A stretch of DNA of 64,000 bases, from NCBI GenBank assembly GCA_015075445.1, contig JABTUJ010000026.1, forward strand, positions 62,001 through 126,000. The letters are read 5' to 3'. This document shows, one piece after another, positions 36,443 through 45,613 of the stretch; the stretch's first letter is position 1, and each line of letters opens with the position of its first letter. The DNA comes from Verrucomicrobiales bacterium. Lineage in GTDB: Bacteria > Verrucomicrobiota > Verrucomicrobiia > Limisphaerales > J093. The position numbers and the translations under genes are program-made. The notes under the pieces were generated by a model that ran no database searches, was not told the DNA's origin, and worked only from the letters and a program-made list of their open reading frames with translations.

Positions 36443-36680
36443 GCCACAACGGGCGACCCAGCCACGACTTCTCAGAGGAGCGGCTGCCGTCGGCTCCCCA
36501 ATCCGAGGCTCGAGGCGCAGTGGTTTTTGGCCCGGTTCGGGGGAAGACTACTCCGGCCCCGGTGCCCCAGCAAGCCAGCGGGCGACGAACCGCCCACCCC
36601 AGCAGGGCGTGCCCCGGCTGAACCGAGCGCCGGGTGAGGGCACCCGGCTACGGGACGAGGCTGCGACCCTAGGCCGCGCG

Positions 36681-36857
36681 CCCCACGCGGCGACGTTCCC
36701 CCACGCGGCGACGTGCCCCCACGCGGCGACGTGCCCCCACGCGGCGACGTTCCCCCACGCGGCGACGTGCCCCCCCACGCGGCGCCGGGCCCCCACGCGG
36801 CGACGTGCCCCCACGCGGCGACGGTCCCCCACGCGGCGACGTGCCCCCACGCGGCGC
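36681..36857. repeat. 18-bp tandem repeat, about ten copies
   Basis: CCCCCACGCGGCGACGTG repeats head to tail with small changes (ACGTT, ACGGT, GCCGGG variants) directly upstream of the Gfo/Idh/MocA gene. The unit is a multiple of three, so all frames stay open on both strands; those frames are not genes. The rest of 36443-36928 shows nothing else. Confidence 0.9.
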
Positions 36858-36928
36858 GGGCCGCAGGTCATTCGGTATCGGCGTCAGGCATTGACAGCGA
36901 CCATCACGCCCCGGAGCATGCCGCTCGT

Positions 36929-38299
36929 ATGACAAACACTTCTCCATCGCTCCCGTCCCGTCGTGATTTCATCAAGCAGACCGGCAGCCTGGCCGCCGCC
37001 TCGGCCCTGGCCGGCGTCGCGCTCCCGCGCGTCCACGCCGCAAGCTCGGACCTGATCCAGGTCGCCCTCATCGGCTGCGGCGGCCGCGGCACGGGCGCCG
37101 CCGACAACGCCCTGTCCACCGCCCGGCAGGGCCCGATCAAACTGGTCGCCATGGCGGAGGTTTTCGAAGGCAAGCTCAACCGCAGCGTGGAAAGCCTGCA
37201 ACGGAAGTACCCCGACCAGTTCGACGTTCCCCCTGAGCGCCGGTTCCTCGGGTTCGAGGGCTACAAGAAAGCCATGGACGTCCTGCGCCCGGGCGATGTG
37301 GCCATCTTCGCGACGCCGCCGGCCTTCCGTTGGGTGCATTTCGCCTACGCCATCGAGAAAGGCCTGAACGTGTTCATGGAGAAACCCGTCACCGTCGACG
37401 GGCCAACGACGCGGCGCATGCTCGAACTGGGCAAGGCCGCGGACAAGAAGAACCTCAAGGTGGGCGTCGGCCTCATGGTGCGCCACTGCCGCGGACGTCA
37501 GGAACTCCACCAGCGCATCATGGACGGAGAGATCGGCGATCTGATCCTGCTGCGCGCCTACCGCACCGGCGGCGCCGCGGCCGTCGCGGGGCCGAAGCCG
37601 GACAACCAGACGGAGCTGCTGTACCAGGTGCAGCGTTTCCACAGTTTCCTTTGGGCCAGCGGCGGGCTTTTCAGCGACTACAACATCCACCAGGTGGATG
37701 AGTGCTGCTGGATGAAGAACGCCTGGCCGATTCGCGCGCACGGCACCGGCGGACGCCACTTCCGCGGCAACGCTGTGGATCAGAACCTCGACTCCTATTC
37801 CGTCGAGTACACCTACCCGGACGGCACCAAGCTGTTCTTCACCGGCCGCCACCAGAGCGGCACGCACGAGGAATTCGACAGCTTCGCCCACGGCACCCGC
37901 GGATCCGCCGTCATCTCGACCGCCTCGCACACGCCGGGCCGCGTCCGCACCTTCCGCGGTCACCACGTCACCCGCGCCGACCTCCTCTGGGCCTTCCCGC
38001 AACCCGAGCCCAGCCCCTACCAGCTCGAGTGGGACGACCTCATCGAGGCCATCCGCAACAACAAGCCCTACAACGAGGTCGAGCGCGGCTCCATCGCCAG
38101 CCTGGTCACTTCCATGGGCCGTATGGCCGCCCACACCGGTCAGATCATCGAGTACGACGACATCCTCAACGGCGACCACGAATTCGCCCCGGACGTGGAC
38201 AAGATCGTCGCCAGTGACTCGCCCGCCCCGCTCCAACTGGGCCCCGACGGCAAATACCCCGTCCCCATGCCCGGCCAGAAGAAAAACCGCGAGTACTGA
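36929..38299 (+). CDS. Gfo/Idh/MocA family oxidoreductase with Tat signal
   Basis: 456 residues from ATG 36929. Twin-arginine signal: SRRDFIKQTGSLAAASALAG, cleavage near VHAAS. The Rossmann domain begins IQVALIGCGGRGTGAADNAL, with VAIFATPPAFRWVHFAYAIE and GLNVFMEKPVTVDGPTTRRM (the EKP motif with catalytic-type Lys). The C-terminal substrate domain contains SGGLFSDYNIHQVDECCWMK and GRHQSGTHEEFDSFAHGTRG. Such exported, cofactor-loaded dehydrogenases act on sugars or cyclitols in the periplasm; the substrate is unknown. The frame continues upstream through the 18-bp repeats, which is rejected as coding. Confidence 0.92.
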   Translation: MTNTSPSLPSRRDFIKQTGSLAAASALAGVALPRVHAASSDLIQVALIGCGGRGTGAADNALSTARQGPIKLVAMAEVFEGKLNRSVESLQRKYPDQFDVPPERRFLGFEGYKKAMDVLRPGDVAIFATPPAFRWVHFAYAIEKGLNVFMEKPVTVDGPTTRRMLELGKAADKKNLKVGVGLMVRHCRGRQELHQRIMDGEIGDLILLRAYRTGGAAAVAGPKPDNQTELLYQVQRFHSFLWASGGLFSDYNIHQVDECCWMKNAWPIRAHGTGGRHFRGNAVDQNLDSYSVEYTYPDGTKLFFTGRHQSGTHEEFDSFAHGTRGSAVISTASHTPGRVRTFRGHHVTRADLLWAFPQPEPSPYQLEWDDLIEAIRNNKPYNEVERGSIASLVTSMGRMAAHTGQIIEYDDILNGDHEFAPDVDKIVASDSPAPLQLGPDGKYPVPMPGQKKNREY

Positions 38300-38311
38300 C
38301 CACGCGGGCCC

Positions 38312-38392
38312 CGTCGGCGCCATCCCCGTAGGCGCCATCCCCGTAGGCGCCGACGTGAGGAGGCGAAGGTCGTCGGCGCCGACGTGAGGACA
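38312..38392. repeat. GTAGGCGCC(GACGTGAGGAGG) repeat copies
   Basis: Several short copies: CCCCGTAGGCGCCATC twice, GTAGGCGCCGACGTGAGGAG and GTCGGCGCCGACGTGAGGAC. Same family as 800-949, 20001-20022 and 24471-24549. The gap 38300-38509 also holds a short AGCAAG microsatellite (38473-38491) facing CTTGCTCC, and no gene. Confidence 0.8.
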
Positions 38393-38509
38393 GAGCTCAG
38401 CAAAGGGAGCAAGTAGCGCAGAACGGAACCGCAGGTCCAATCCCGGCGGTCTCGCGCTTGCTCCATCACGGAGAGCAAGAGCAAGAGCAGGAGCCAGGGA
38501 AGATCTGGG

Positions 38510-38959
38510 CTACGCGTCCCGCCACAGCCCGGGCTCGGTGCGCAACCGTTCGAGCAGGCGGGCGTCCGCGGCGGGAAACGGGTAGCGATCGAGCTCGGCC
38601 GGGGTGACCCAAGCCACGGCAGCGCAGTGCCGGGGCATCGGCTCGCCATGGAGGAGGCGGCAGCGGAAGAACTGGATGCGCACCCGACGTTCCGGATACG
38701 CATGGGCGACCTCGGCAATGAGGTCGCCCACCTCCACCTCGACGTCGAGTTCCTCCCGCAGTTCCCGGCACAGACCTTCCGTCGGTGCCTCGCCCGATTC
38801 CACCTTCCCGCCGGGGAATTCCCACAGCCCGCCGAGATGATCGTCGGGCCGCCGTTGGCTGATGAGGAGGCGGCCCTGCCGGAACACCAGACCCGCGACC
38901 ACCGGCAGGACGGGGCCTTCCGCAGCCAGGACGGCCGGAAGGGGGTCAGCGTCCGACAC
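38510..38959 (-). CDS. NUDIX hydrolase (MutT-like)
   Basis: 149 residues. NUDIX box GGKVESGEAPTEGLCRELRE followed by ELDVEV matches the GX5EX7REUXEEXGU pattern. VVAGLVFRQGRLLISQRRPD precedes it, and FFRCRLLHGEPMPRHCAAVA with WVTPAELDRYPFPAADARLL follow, the usual MutT (8-oxo-dGTP pyrophosphatase) layout, so oxidised-nucleotide cleaning is the likely role. Start is GTG 38959 inside the last codons of the upstream ugd gene (14-base overlap), so the two are probably translated as a pair. Confidence 0.88.
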   Translation of the reverse strand: MSDADPLPAVLAAEGPVLPVVAGLVFRQGRLLISQRRPDDHLGGLWEFPGGKVESGEAPTEGLCRELREELDVEVEVGDLIAEVAHAYPERRVRIQFFRCRLLHGEPMPRHCAAVAWVTPAELDRYPFPAADARLLERLRTEPGLWRDA

Positions 38960-40244
38960 TCTTGTACACCCACCCCAGCCGCTCCATCTCCTCCCGGTCG
39001 AAAAGGTTGCGGCCGTCGAAGAGGATCGGGTGCGTCAGGGCGCGACGGGCGCGTTCGAGATCCAGTTCCTTGAACTCGGGCCACTCGGTGGCAATGACCA
39101 GCGCGTCGCAACCCTCGGCGACGGCGTCGCGTTCGTCGACGTACTCGACCGTCGGGCCCGGCGGCAGCAGCGCGCGGGCCTTCGCCATGGCGCGGGGATC
39201 ATGCACGCGCAACCGCGCCCCCTCGGCGAGCAACCGCCGGCAGAGCTCGATGGCGGGCGACATGCGGACGTCATCGGTGTTCTGCTTGAACGCCAGGCCG
39301 AGCACGCCCAGCCGCTTGTCTTTGATGACCCAGAGGGTGTCGGCGATCTTGCGCAGGAACCGGTCCATCTGCTGCGCGTTGATCTGCTGCACCTCCTTGA
39401 GCAGCCGGAAATCGTACCCGAGCGTCTCGGCGATCTTGATGAAAGCGCTGAGGTCTTTCGGGAAACAACTGCCACCGAACCCAATGCCCGCATCGAGGAA
39501 ACGACGACCTATGCGCTGGTCCAGCCCGATGCCATTGGCCACTTCCTGGACATTGGCCCCCGAGGCTTCACAAAGCGCAGCCACGGCGTTGATGTACGAG
39601 ATCTTGAGCGCCAGAAACGAGTTCGCCGCGTGCTTGATCAACTCGGCGGAGTTGATGTCCGTGACCACCATCGGCGCCTCCAGCGGCGCATAGATCTCCC
39701 GCATCGCCAGCACCGGCCGCGGGCTCTGCACGCCAATCACGATCCGGTCCGGACGCATCAGGTCCTCCACCGCGAATCCCTCGCGCAGGAATTCGGGGTT
39801 GCTGACCACGTCAAATTCGACCCGCGCCTTGGAGTAACGGCGGATAGTCTCGGCGACCTTCTCTCCCGTCTTCACCGGCACGGTGCTCTTGTCCACCACG
39901 ATGCGGTACGCCGTCAGATGCGCCGCAATCTCGCGGGCCACGCCCTCGATGAAGCTCAAATCCACCGAGCCATCCGGGAGCGGCGGCGTGGGCACGGCAA
40001 TGAAGATCACCTCGGCCTGAGCCACCGCGTCGGCAATCTCGGAGGAAAACGCCAGCCGCCCGGCTTGGACGTTGCGCGCCACGATTCCCTCGAGGCCCGG
40101 CTCGTAGATGGGCAAGCCTCCCGACCGCAGCAGTTCGACCTTCGCCGTGTCGTTGTCGACGCACAGCACCTGGTGCCCCAATTCGGCGAAACAGGCGCCG
40201 GTCACCAGGCCCACATACCCGGTTCCGATGATGGCGAGTTTCAC
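38946..40244 (-). CDS. ugd: UDP-glucose/GDP-mannose dehydrogenase family protein
   Basis: 432 residues, a full-length nucleotide-sugar 6-dehydrogenase; UDP-glucose is the likeliest substrate. It oxidises the sugar twice with NAD to the uronate for surface polysaccharides. N-terminal Rossmann motif KLAIIGTGYVGLVTGACFAE, IFIAVPTPPLPDGSVDLSFI, SNPEFLREGFAVEDLMRPDR, ELIKHAANSFLALKISYINA, catalytic cysteine in FGGSCFPKDLSAF, then LGLAFKQNTDDVRMSPAIEL and FDGRNLF. It is separated by only two bases from the TPR gene upstream and overlaps the NUDIX gene downstream. Confidence 0.92.
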   Translation of the reverse strand: MKLAIIGTGYVGLVTGACFAELGHQVLCVDNDTAKVELLRSGGLPIYEPGLEGIVARNVQAGRLAFSSEIADAVAQAEVIFIAVPTPPLPDGSVDLSFIEGVAREIAAHLTAYRIVVDKSTVPVKTGEKVAETIRRYSKARVEFDVVSNPEFLREGFAVEDLMRPDRIVIGVQSPRPVLAMREIYAPLEAPMVVTDINSAELIKHAANSFLALKISYINAVAALCEASGANVQEVANGIGLDQRIGRRFLDAGIGFGGSCFPKDLSAFIKIAETLGYDFRLLKEVQQINAQQMDRFLRKIADTLWVIKDKRLGVLGLAFKQNTDDVRMSPAIELCRRLLAEGARLRVHDPRAMAKARALLPPGPTVEYVDERDAVAEGCDALVIATEWPEFKELDLERARRALTHPILFDGRNLFDREEMERLGWVYKSVGR

Positions 40245-40246
40245 CC

Positions 40247-40996
40247 TTAGGGTTGGCCGGCGAGCTTGTTGGTGTCGCCACTCGCCCCCGTCCCGGCCCC
40301 GGGCGGGGCGGTGGGTACCACGGGTACCGTCGGAGCGGCGGTGGCCAGTTCTGGATGCTGCTTGAGGAGCGCCTCGCGCTTCACCGAGGCCTCCATCGCA
40401 GCCCGACCGGCGTTGGGCGAGGCGATCAGTTCGTCGTAGAGCCGGAGCGCCTGCGCCGGTTCACCCCGCGACTCCTGCAGCAGCGCCATGGAGAACTTGG
40501 CGCGAGCGGCCACGGGATGGGTCGGGTATTCGCTGGCGACGGCCTGGTACCTGGCGAGCGCTGCGTCCACGCGGTCCTGGGCATCCAGACACGCGGCAAC
40601 CCCCAGCGCCGCCAACGGCCCCAGCAACCCGCGACGATCGCTCGCCGCCACCTTCTCGAAGTGTGGCTGGGCTTCGGCGTAACGGCCATCGCGGAACAAC
40701 TGGCCCGCCGCCAACAACACGGCGCGGTCGGCGGTGCGACTCGAGGCGTGGACCTCCGCCACCTTGAGGAAGTCCGCCGCGGACGCCGCCGATTCGCCCG
40801 GGCCCGCCTGGACACGGAGCGCCAGCAGGGCCCGGTTGGCCTCCAGCTCAGCCTGGCTCCGTTGCCAGAAATAGACGTAACCGGCCACAACGAGTCCGAG
40901 CCCCACCACCACCGCGGTGATCACGCGCATGCGGTTCAACTCGAACCACGCCAGGGCTTCGTAGAGCAACGTGGATTCCTGCTTTTCCGGCTGCAT
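40247..40996 (-). CDS. Membrane-anchored tetratricopeptide-type protein (YfgM-like)
   Basis: 249 residues from ATG 40996. A cytoplasmic start (MQPEKQESTLLYEALAWFEL) leads into one helix (VITAVVVGLGLVVAGYVYFW), then helical repeats (ADRAVLLAAGQLFRDGRYAE, LGPLAALGVAACLDAQDRVD, ARAKFSMALLQESRGEPAQA) in the style of the TPR_21/YfgM family, and a Pro/Thr-rich tail. YfgM-type proteins sit at the Sec or BAM periplasmic chaperone network; that role is only by resemblance. The long frame upstream to 42049 overlaps the adenylate kinase on the other strand and is a shadow. Confidence 0.82.
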   Translation of the reverse strand: MQPEKQESTLLYEALAWFELNRMRVITAVVVGLGLVVAGYVYFWQRSQAELEANRALLALRVQAGPGESAASAADFLKVAEVHASSRTADRAVLLAAGQLFRDGRYAEAQPHFEKVAASDRRGLLGPLAALGVAACLDAQDRVDAALARYQAVASEYPTHPVAARAKFSMALLQESRGEPAQALRLYDELIASPNAGRAAMEASVKREALLKQHPELATAAPTVPVVPTAPPGAGTGASGDTNKLAGQP

Positions 40997-41278
40997 ACAA
41001 AGGCGCGGATTCTTGGGCGGCACCCCAAAGGCAAGCAGGAAATCCCGGAGGCGAATCGCTGAATCGCCGCCCCAGTGCCACCTCCGCAGAACGGCCGTTC
41101 TCGCGCCATTCTTCAGTCCCCTTTCGCCGGTCCCAACCGCCCCCGCACCCGGAGCGCCCGCAATCCATCCCGCCAGAGCCCGCGCGCCAAAAAACGGGCA
41201 GCGATGGCCAACCCCCGTGTAGCCGGACCCACGCGCCACCCGCTGAATCGCCGGCAACCGCACTTCGAAATCGCGATC

Positions 41279-42022
41279 ATGAATGCCAAGAACGACCGGT
41301 CCTCCTGGCTCAAAGGCCCCGGCACGGCCTGTTCCGTGCCCCCGGGACCATGCCCCCGTCCCTACCGACTGGTGCTCCTCGGTGCGCCGGGCGTCGGCAA
41401 AGGCACCCAGGCCGAGCTGCTCAGCGAGCGTCTCGGGGCCTGCCAGCTCTCGACCGGCGACGTCTTCCGCGCCGCCAAGATCCTCGATCCGTGCGACCGA
41501 ACCCCGGCCTTGAACCAGGCCCTCGACTTCATGAAGCGCGGCGAGTTGGTCCCGGATTCCACCGTCCTCCAGATGGTGCGCGAGCGCGTCAACTGCCTGC
41601 GGTGTCACGGCGGCTTCCTCCTTGACGGCTTCCCCCGCACGGTCGCCCAGGCCGAGGCCCTCGAAGGCATGCTCACCGAGGAAAAACTTCGCCTCGATGC
41701 CGTGCTCAGCTACGACCTGCCCATCGAGCAGATCGTCGCCCGCCTCAGCGGACGCCGCACCTGCTCGAAATGCAAGGCCGTCTACCACCTGGAAACCCGC
41801 CCCCCCCGCCAGGCTGGCGTGTGCGACCAGTGCGGTGCCGACCTCTTCCAACGCGAAGACGACCGCCCCGAGGCCATCCGCGTCCGCATGGACGCCTACG
41901 AAAAAAGCACCGCGCCCCTCGCGGATTTCTACCGCGCCCGCCGTCTGCTGGTTTCCGTCCCGGCCAACGGCACACCCGAGGAGATCTTCAACCGCACCGT
42001 CAAGGCCTTGAACGGCGGTTAG
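41279..42022 (+). CDS. adk: Adenylate kinase with zinc-type lid
   Basis: 247 residues from ATG 41279. AMP + ATP to 2 ADP. P-loop LGAPGVGKGTQAELLSERLG, QLSTGDVFRAAK, then GGFLLDGFPRTVAQAEAL, LSYDLPIEQIVARLSGRRTC and the four-cysteine lid (RTCSKCKAVYH, then GVCDQCGADLFQREDD), which binds zinc in Gram-positive-type Adks, and RVRMDAYEKSTAPLADFY. About 28 extra N-terminal residues precede the P-loop core, and an insertion VNCLRCHGG precedes GFLLDGFP; both are unusual. An in-frame ATG at 41203 is an alternative start. It diverges from the TPR gene. Confidence 0.88.
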   Translation: MNAKNDRSSWLKGPGTACSVPPGPCPRPYRLVLLGAPGVGKGTQAELLSERLGACQLSTGDVFRAAKILDPCDRTPALNQALDFMKRGELVPDSTVLQMVRERVNCLRCHGGFLLDGFPRTVAQAEALEGMLTEEKLRLDAVLSYDLPIEQIVARLSGRRTCSKCKAVYHLETRPPRQAGVCDQCGADLFQREDDRPEAIRVRMDAYEKSTAPLADFYRARRLLVSVPANGTPEEIFNRTVKALNGG

Positions 42023-42082
42023 GCGCGGGGGGGGGCTTACACTCCGCACGAAACCACGACCCTGCAGGCCAGAGCGTCGCCA

Positions 42083-42577
42083 TCACCCCGCAGACCCGCG
42101 GACCTTCTCCCACCGCCACACCGGACCGTCCTCCGGATCCATCACCTCGCCCACGCGCTGGAAACCGCACTTGGTCAGCACCCGGGTCGAGGCATTCGCT
42201 TCCGGAAGCGTGTGCGCCCGAACCACGCGGACGCGCGGGTCGGCAAGCGCATGGCGAACGAGGGCCGCCGCGGCCCCGGTGGCATACCCCCGGCCTTGAT
42301 GTTCGGGGTCCACGGCATACGCGATCTCGACGACGCCCTCCCCGCTCGGAGGCCCCTTGAACCCGCACTGACCCACCACCACGCCACCCTCCCCCTGACG
42401 CAGGACAAAGCCGTGCACCCACGGGTCCTTTGGGCCCGACGCCTCCAGCAGCGCCAGCCACGCCGGCGCGAGTTGCGCCCGCTCCTGCTCCGACATCTGC
42501 GCGACCTGCGCGCGCACCTCGTCGCGGGTTCGGACAACCAACCGCAGATCTCCGGTCTCAGGCAGTGGGGCATGCAT
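42083..42577 (-). CDS. GNAT family N-acetyltransferase
   Basis: 164 residues. Acetyl-CoA binding core: VVVGQCGFKGPPSGEGVVEI, AYAVDPEHQGRGYATGAAAA (motif A, QGRGYA), VRVVRAHTLPEANASTRVLT and KCGFQRVGEV. This is the RimJ/RimL-like layout, so an amino group acceptor on a protein or small molecule is likely; the substrate is unknown. Stands alone between the convergent adenylate kinase and the divergent sigma factor gene. Confidence 0.85.
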   Translation of the reverse strand: MHAPLPETGDLRLVVRTRDEVRAQVAQMSEQERAQLAPAWLALLEASGPKDPWVHGFVLRQGEGGVVVGQCGFKGPPSGEGVVEIAYAVDPEHQGRGYATGAAAALVRHALADPRVRVVRAHTLPEANASTRVLTKCGFQRVGEVMDPEDGPVWRWEKVRGSAG

Positions 42578-42791
42578 GACGGCACATCACGGGAACCGGC
42601 CAGTTCTCGCTTGGACCTGCTTATCGATCGAATCACGGAGTGTCAACGCTCCGTTGCCGCCTGTCGCGAGACCACCCCACGGCAGGCCCCGCGCCCACGC
42701 GTGGCGCGGGCGGCTCCCCTGAACCTTCGGGGGATGGCCCCAATGATTTCTTCTAAGAAACCCGCCGCCCCAACGTAGTATCCTCGGAAGC

Positions 42792-43361
42792 ATGCAGGAT
42801 TCCGGAGCGATCGAGGTCACGGAAGCGCCGGCCACCGCCGACTGGCGCCAGACGGTGTTCGAGGAACACCAGTCGTTGCTCGTCACCTACGTGCAGCACC
42901 TGGTGGGCGACCTCGAGACTGCCCGCGATGTGGTCCAGGACACCTTCCTCCGGCTCTTCCACGAGGACGACCGGAGCGTGCAGGACCACGCGGTTCCCTG
43001 GCTGTACACCGTCTGCCGCCGTCGCGCCCTGGACGTCTTGCGTCGCCAACGTCGTATGACCGCTGTGGATGAAACCCAACTCGAGGCCCTGCCGAGCCTC
43101 GAACCCGACCCCGCCACCCGGGCCGAAGGCCGCGACACCGCCAACGAAGCCCTTGGTCTGTTGGAGCGCCTGGCCCCCAACCAACGTGAAGTCGTGGTGC
43201 TCAAGTTTCTCAGTGCTCTGAGCTACAAGGAAATCAGCGAGCTCACCGGGCTCTCGGTCAGCAATGTCGGTTTCCTGCTCCACACCGCGCTGAGGCGACT
43301 ACGACGCCACCTCGAAACCGCCGGTCGCCTGCCCGCTTCCCACCCGCGGAGGACCCCATGA
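42792..43361 (+). CDS. ECF-type RNA polymerase sigma factor
   Basis: 189 residues with the two sigma regions of the extracytoplasmic-function group. Region 2 is FEEHQSLLVTYVQHLVGDLE, ARDVVQDTFLRLF, WLYTVCRRRALDVLRRQRR. Region 4 is LERLAPNQREVVVLKFLSAL, SYKEISELTGLSVSNVGFLL. It directs transcription of a regulon and is usually held inactive by a membrane anti-sigma factor. The next gene overlaps by four bases (ATGA), and its N-terminus looks like that partner. A GGAAG Shine-Dalgarno precedes ATG 42792. Confidence 0.9.
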   Translation: MQDSGAIEVTEAPATADWRQTVFEEHQSLLVTYVQHLVGDLETARDVVQDTFLRLFHEDDRSVQDHAVPWLYTVCRRRALDVLRRQRRMTAVDETQLEALPSLEPDPATRAEGRDTANEALGLLERLAPNQREVVVLKFLSALSYKEISELTGLSVSNVGFLLHTALRRLRRHLETAGRLPASHPRRTP

Positions 43362-45595
43362 GACTCGACCCCGACGACCCGCGCCTCACCGCTTACGTGC
43401 TCGAGGAACTCGAGGAACCCGAGCGCAGCGCCATCGACACCGCCCTCCAGGCATCCGCCCCGCTGCACCGCGAGGCACTCGCCCTCCACGCAACTGCCCA
43501 GTGCCTGCTCGAGGAACTGCAAGCCTTGCCCCGCCCCGGCCTGTCCCCCGCGCAGATGGCGGTGGTCCAACGTGTGGCAGCGACCGCCAGCGACCCTGCC
43601 ACTGCCGGGGATGCGGAAGGCCAACCCGATTCCCCCGACGACGCAGCCCCCGAGCCGGCGGACGGCATGCCCTGGGTCTCACGCTGGTTCCGCCTCAACC
43701 CCTGGCTCGGGGCCGCCACAGCCGCCTTGATCGTCGCGCTCGCGCTCTGGCAAGCCGGGCTGTTGCCCGGCACTTCCAAGCGTACCGACATTGCGATGAC
43801 GCAGGACCGCAGGCAGTCTACGACGTCACCCCCGCCCGCCGTCGTGGTCTCCGTTGCACCTCAAACCCCGGACGCCAGCGTCCCGCCCCCCGCACCCGAC
43901 GCTTACCAGCCGTCTTCCGGCGTTCCGCCGACCACCTCTGCGCCCGCGGCGCTCGCGCCGCCCGAGCCGAAGCGGGACATCCGCATGATGATGCGTTACG
44001 GGCTCTTGCCGAAGGGCGTGCAGTTGGCCGAGCCGCCCGGCGCAGTCCCGCCACCGTCCTTCACCACCCCGCAACTTCCGCCCGCGAGTGCGGACCGCTC
44101 TCCGGACACCCCACGAACACCAGCCGAACGCGCACCGGACGCGTACCGCTGGCAGGGATCTCACCGGCCCTGGGCCTTCGAACCACCTCCAGCCTGGGAC
44201 TCGCGAAACCCCTTCCTCGACGCCCGCCAACATCCGCTCTCGACCTTCGGCCTGGACGTAGACACTGCGGCCTACACGCTGGTCCGCCGGTACCTGTACC
44301 AGCGTCAGGCCCCGCCGCGAGACCTCGTTCGCCTCGAGGAACTCATCAACTACTTCCCCTACGACTATGCGCCTCCTACCGGCGATGCCCCGCTGGTAGC
44401 CCATGTCGAGATCGCCGGTTGCCCGTGGGAACCGCGCCATCGCCTCGTCCGGATCGGCCTCAAAGCCCGCGACTCGCCCAGCTGGCGCCCCCGCAACCTC
44501 GTGTTCCTGATCGACGTTTCCGGTTCGATGTCGCCGGCCAACAAACTGCCGCTCCTGCAGCAGGGGCTGCGTCTGCTGGTCGAACGACTGACCGCCCAGG
44601 ACCGCGTGGCCATCGTCGTCTATGCCGCCGAATCCCGCGTCGTGCTCTGGCCCACGCCCGGTGACCAGCAAGCCACGATCTTTGACGCGTTGGATTCGCT
44701 TCGGGCCGGTGGCTCGACCCACGGCAGTGCTGGCATCCAGACGGCCTATGAACTGGCCCAAACCCAGTTCCGTTCCGACGGCGTCAACCGCGTCATCCTC
44801 TGCACCGACGGCGACTTCAACGTGGGCATCACCGACCGCGGCCAACTCGCCAACCTGATCGCCGCGAAGGCCCGCACCGGCGTCTTCCTGACCGCCCTCG
44901 GCTTTGGCATGGGGAACTACCAGGACGCGACCCTCGAGACCCTCGCCGGCCGGGGCAACGGGCACTACGCCTACGTGGACAACCTGAACGAGGCCCGCAA
45001 GGTGCTCGTCGAGCAACTCCGCAGCACGCTGGTCACCGTCGCCAAAGACGTCAAAGCCCAGGTCGAGTTCAACCCGGCTGTCGTCCGCGCCTACCGGCTG
45101 TTGGGCTACGAAAACCGCCAGCTCCGTGCCCGCGACTTCAACGACGACCGCAAGGACGCCGGCGAATTGGGCGCGGGCCATGCCGTGACCATCCTCTACG
45201 AACTGGCACCCACCCATCCCGCCGCGGCCGCAGGCGAGGTGGATCCGCTGAAGTACCAACCCTCGGCCCGCTTCGCGGGACCTTCGCCCGCGACCGGTGA
45301 TACGCTCACGCTCAAGCTCCGCTACCAACCGCCGGACGGACACACGAGCGACCGGCTCGAGTTTGCGGTGACCGACGCCGGACGCACCTATGCCCAGGCC
45401 TCGAACGACTTCAAGTTCGCTGCCGCCGTCGCCGCCTTCGCGCTCGTCCTGCAGGAAGCCCCGGCGCGCGGCTCAGCTTCGCTCGGCGCGGTGCTCGAAC
45501 TCGCGGCCGAGGGCCTTGGGCACGACGAACTCGGTTACCGCGCCGAGTTCCTCGACTTGGTTCGCTTGGCGCAGCAACTCCGGGTGTATCGGTAG
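43358..45595 (+). CDS. von Willebrand factor A protein with anti-sigma-like N-terminus and one membrane helix
   Basis: 745 residues. Residues 1-60 resemble cytoplasmic anti-sigma segments (DPRLTAYVLEELEEPERSAI, LHREALALHATAQCLLEEL); one helix (LGAATAALIVALALWQAGLL, about 125-145) and a long Pro-rich periplasmic linker follow. The rest matches the YfbK type: NPFLDARQHPLSTFGLDVDT, RYLYQRQAPPRDLVRLEELI, VWA domain with MIDAS motif LVFLIDVSGSMS and ILCTDGDFNVGITDRGQLAN, and the C-terminal DUF3520 part (LKLRYQPPDGHTSDRLEFAV). Coupled to the sigma gene by a four-base overlap, it may couple an extracytoplasmic signal to that sigma factor (inference). Confidence 0.88.
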   Translation: MRLDPDDPRLTAYVLEELEEPERSAIDTALQASAPLHREALALHATAQCLLEELQALPRPGLSPAQMAVVQRVAATASDPATAGDAEGQPDSPDDAAPEPADGMPWVSRWFRLNPWLGAATAALIVALALWQAGLLPGTSKRTDIAMTQDRRQSTTSPPPAVVVSVAPQTPDASVPPPAPDAYQPSSGVPPTTSAPAALAPPEPKRDIRMMMRYGLLPKGVQLAEPPGAVPPPSFTTPQLPPASADRSPDTPRTPAERAPDAYRWQGSHRPWAFEPPPAWDSRNPFLDARQHPLSTFGLDVDTAAYTLVRRYLYQRQAPPRDLVRLEELINYFPYDYAPPTGDAPLVAHVEIAGCPWEPRHRLVRIGLKARDSPSWRPRNLVFLIDVSGSMSPANKLPLLQQGLRLLVERLTAQDRVAIVVYAAESRVVLWPTPGDQQATIFDALDSLRAGGSTHGSAGIQTAYELAQTQFRSDGVNRVILCTDGDFNVGITDRGQLANLIAAKARTGVFLTALGFGMGNYQDATLETLAGRGNGHYAYVDNLNEARKVLVEQLRSTLVTVAKDVKAQVEFNPAVVRAYRLLGYENRQLRARDFNDDRKDAGELGAGHAVTILYELAPTHPAAAAGEVDPLKYQPSARFAGPSPATGDTLTLKLRYQPPDGHTSDRLEFAVTDAGRTYAQASNDFKFAAAVAAFALVLQEAPARGSASLGAVLELAAEGLGHDELGYRAEFLDLVRLAQQLRVYR

Positions 45596-45613
45596 CCGGC
45601 CGTCGCCCTTCAC

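Noticed and set aside
36548..36932. Repetitive frames over the 18-bp array (RRRVGARRRVG type)
   Set aside because: Repeat length divisible by three keeps all frames open; no protein evidence.
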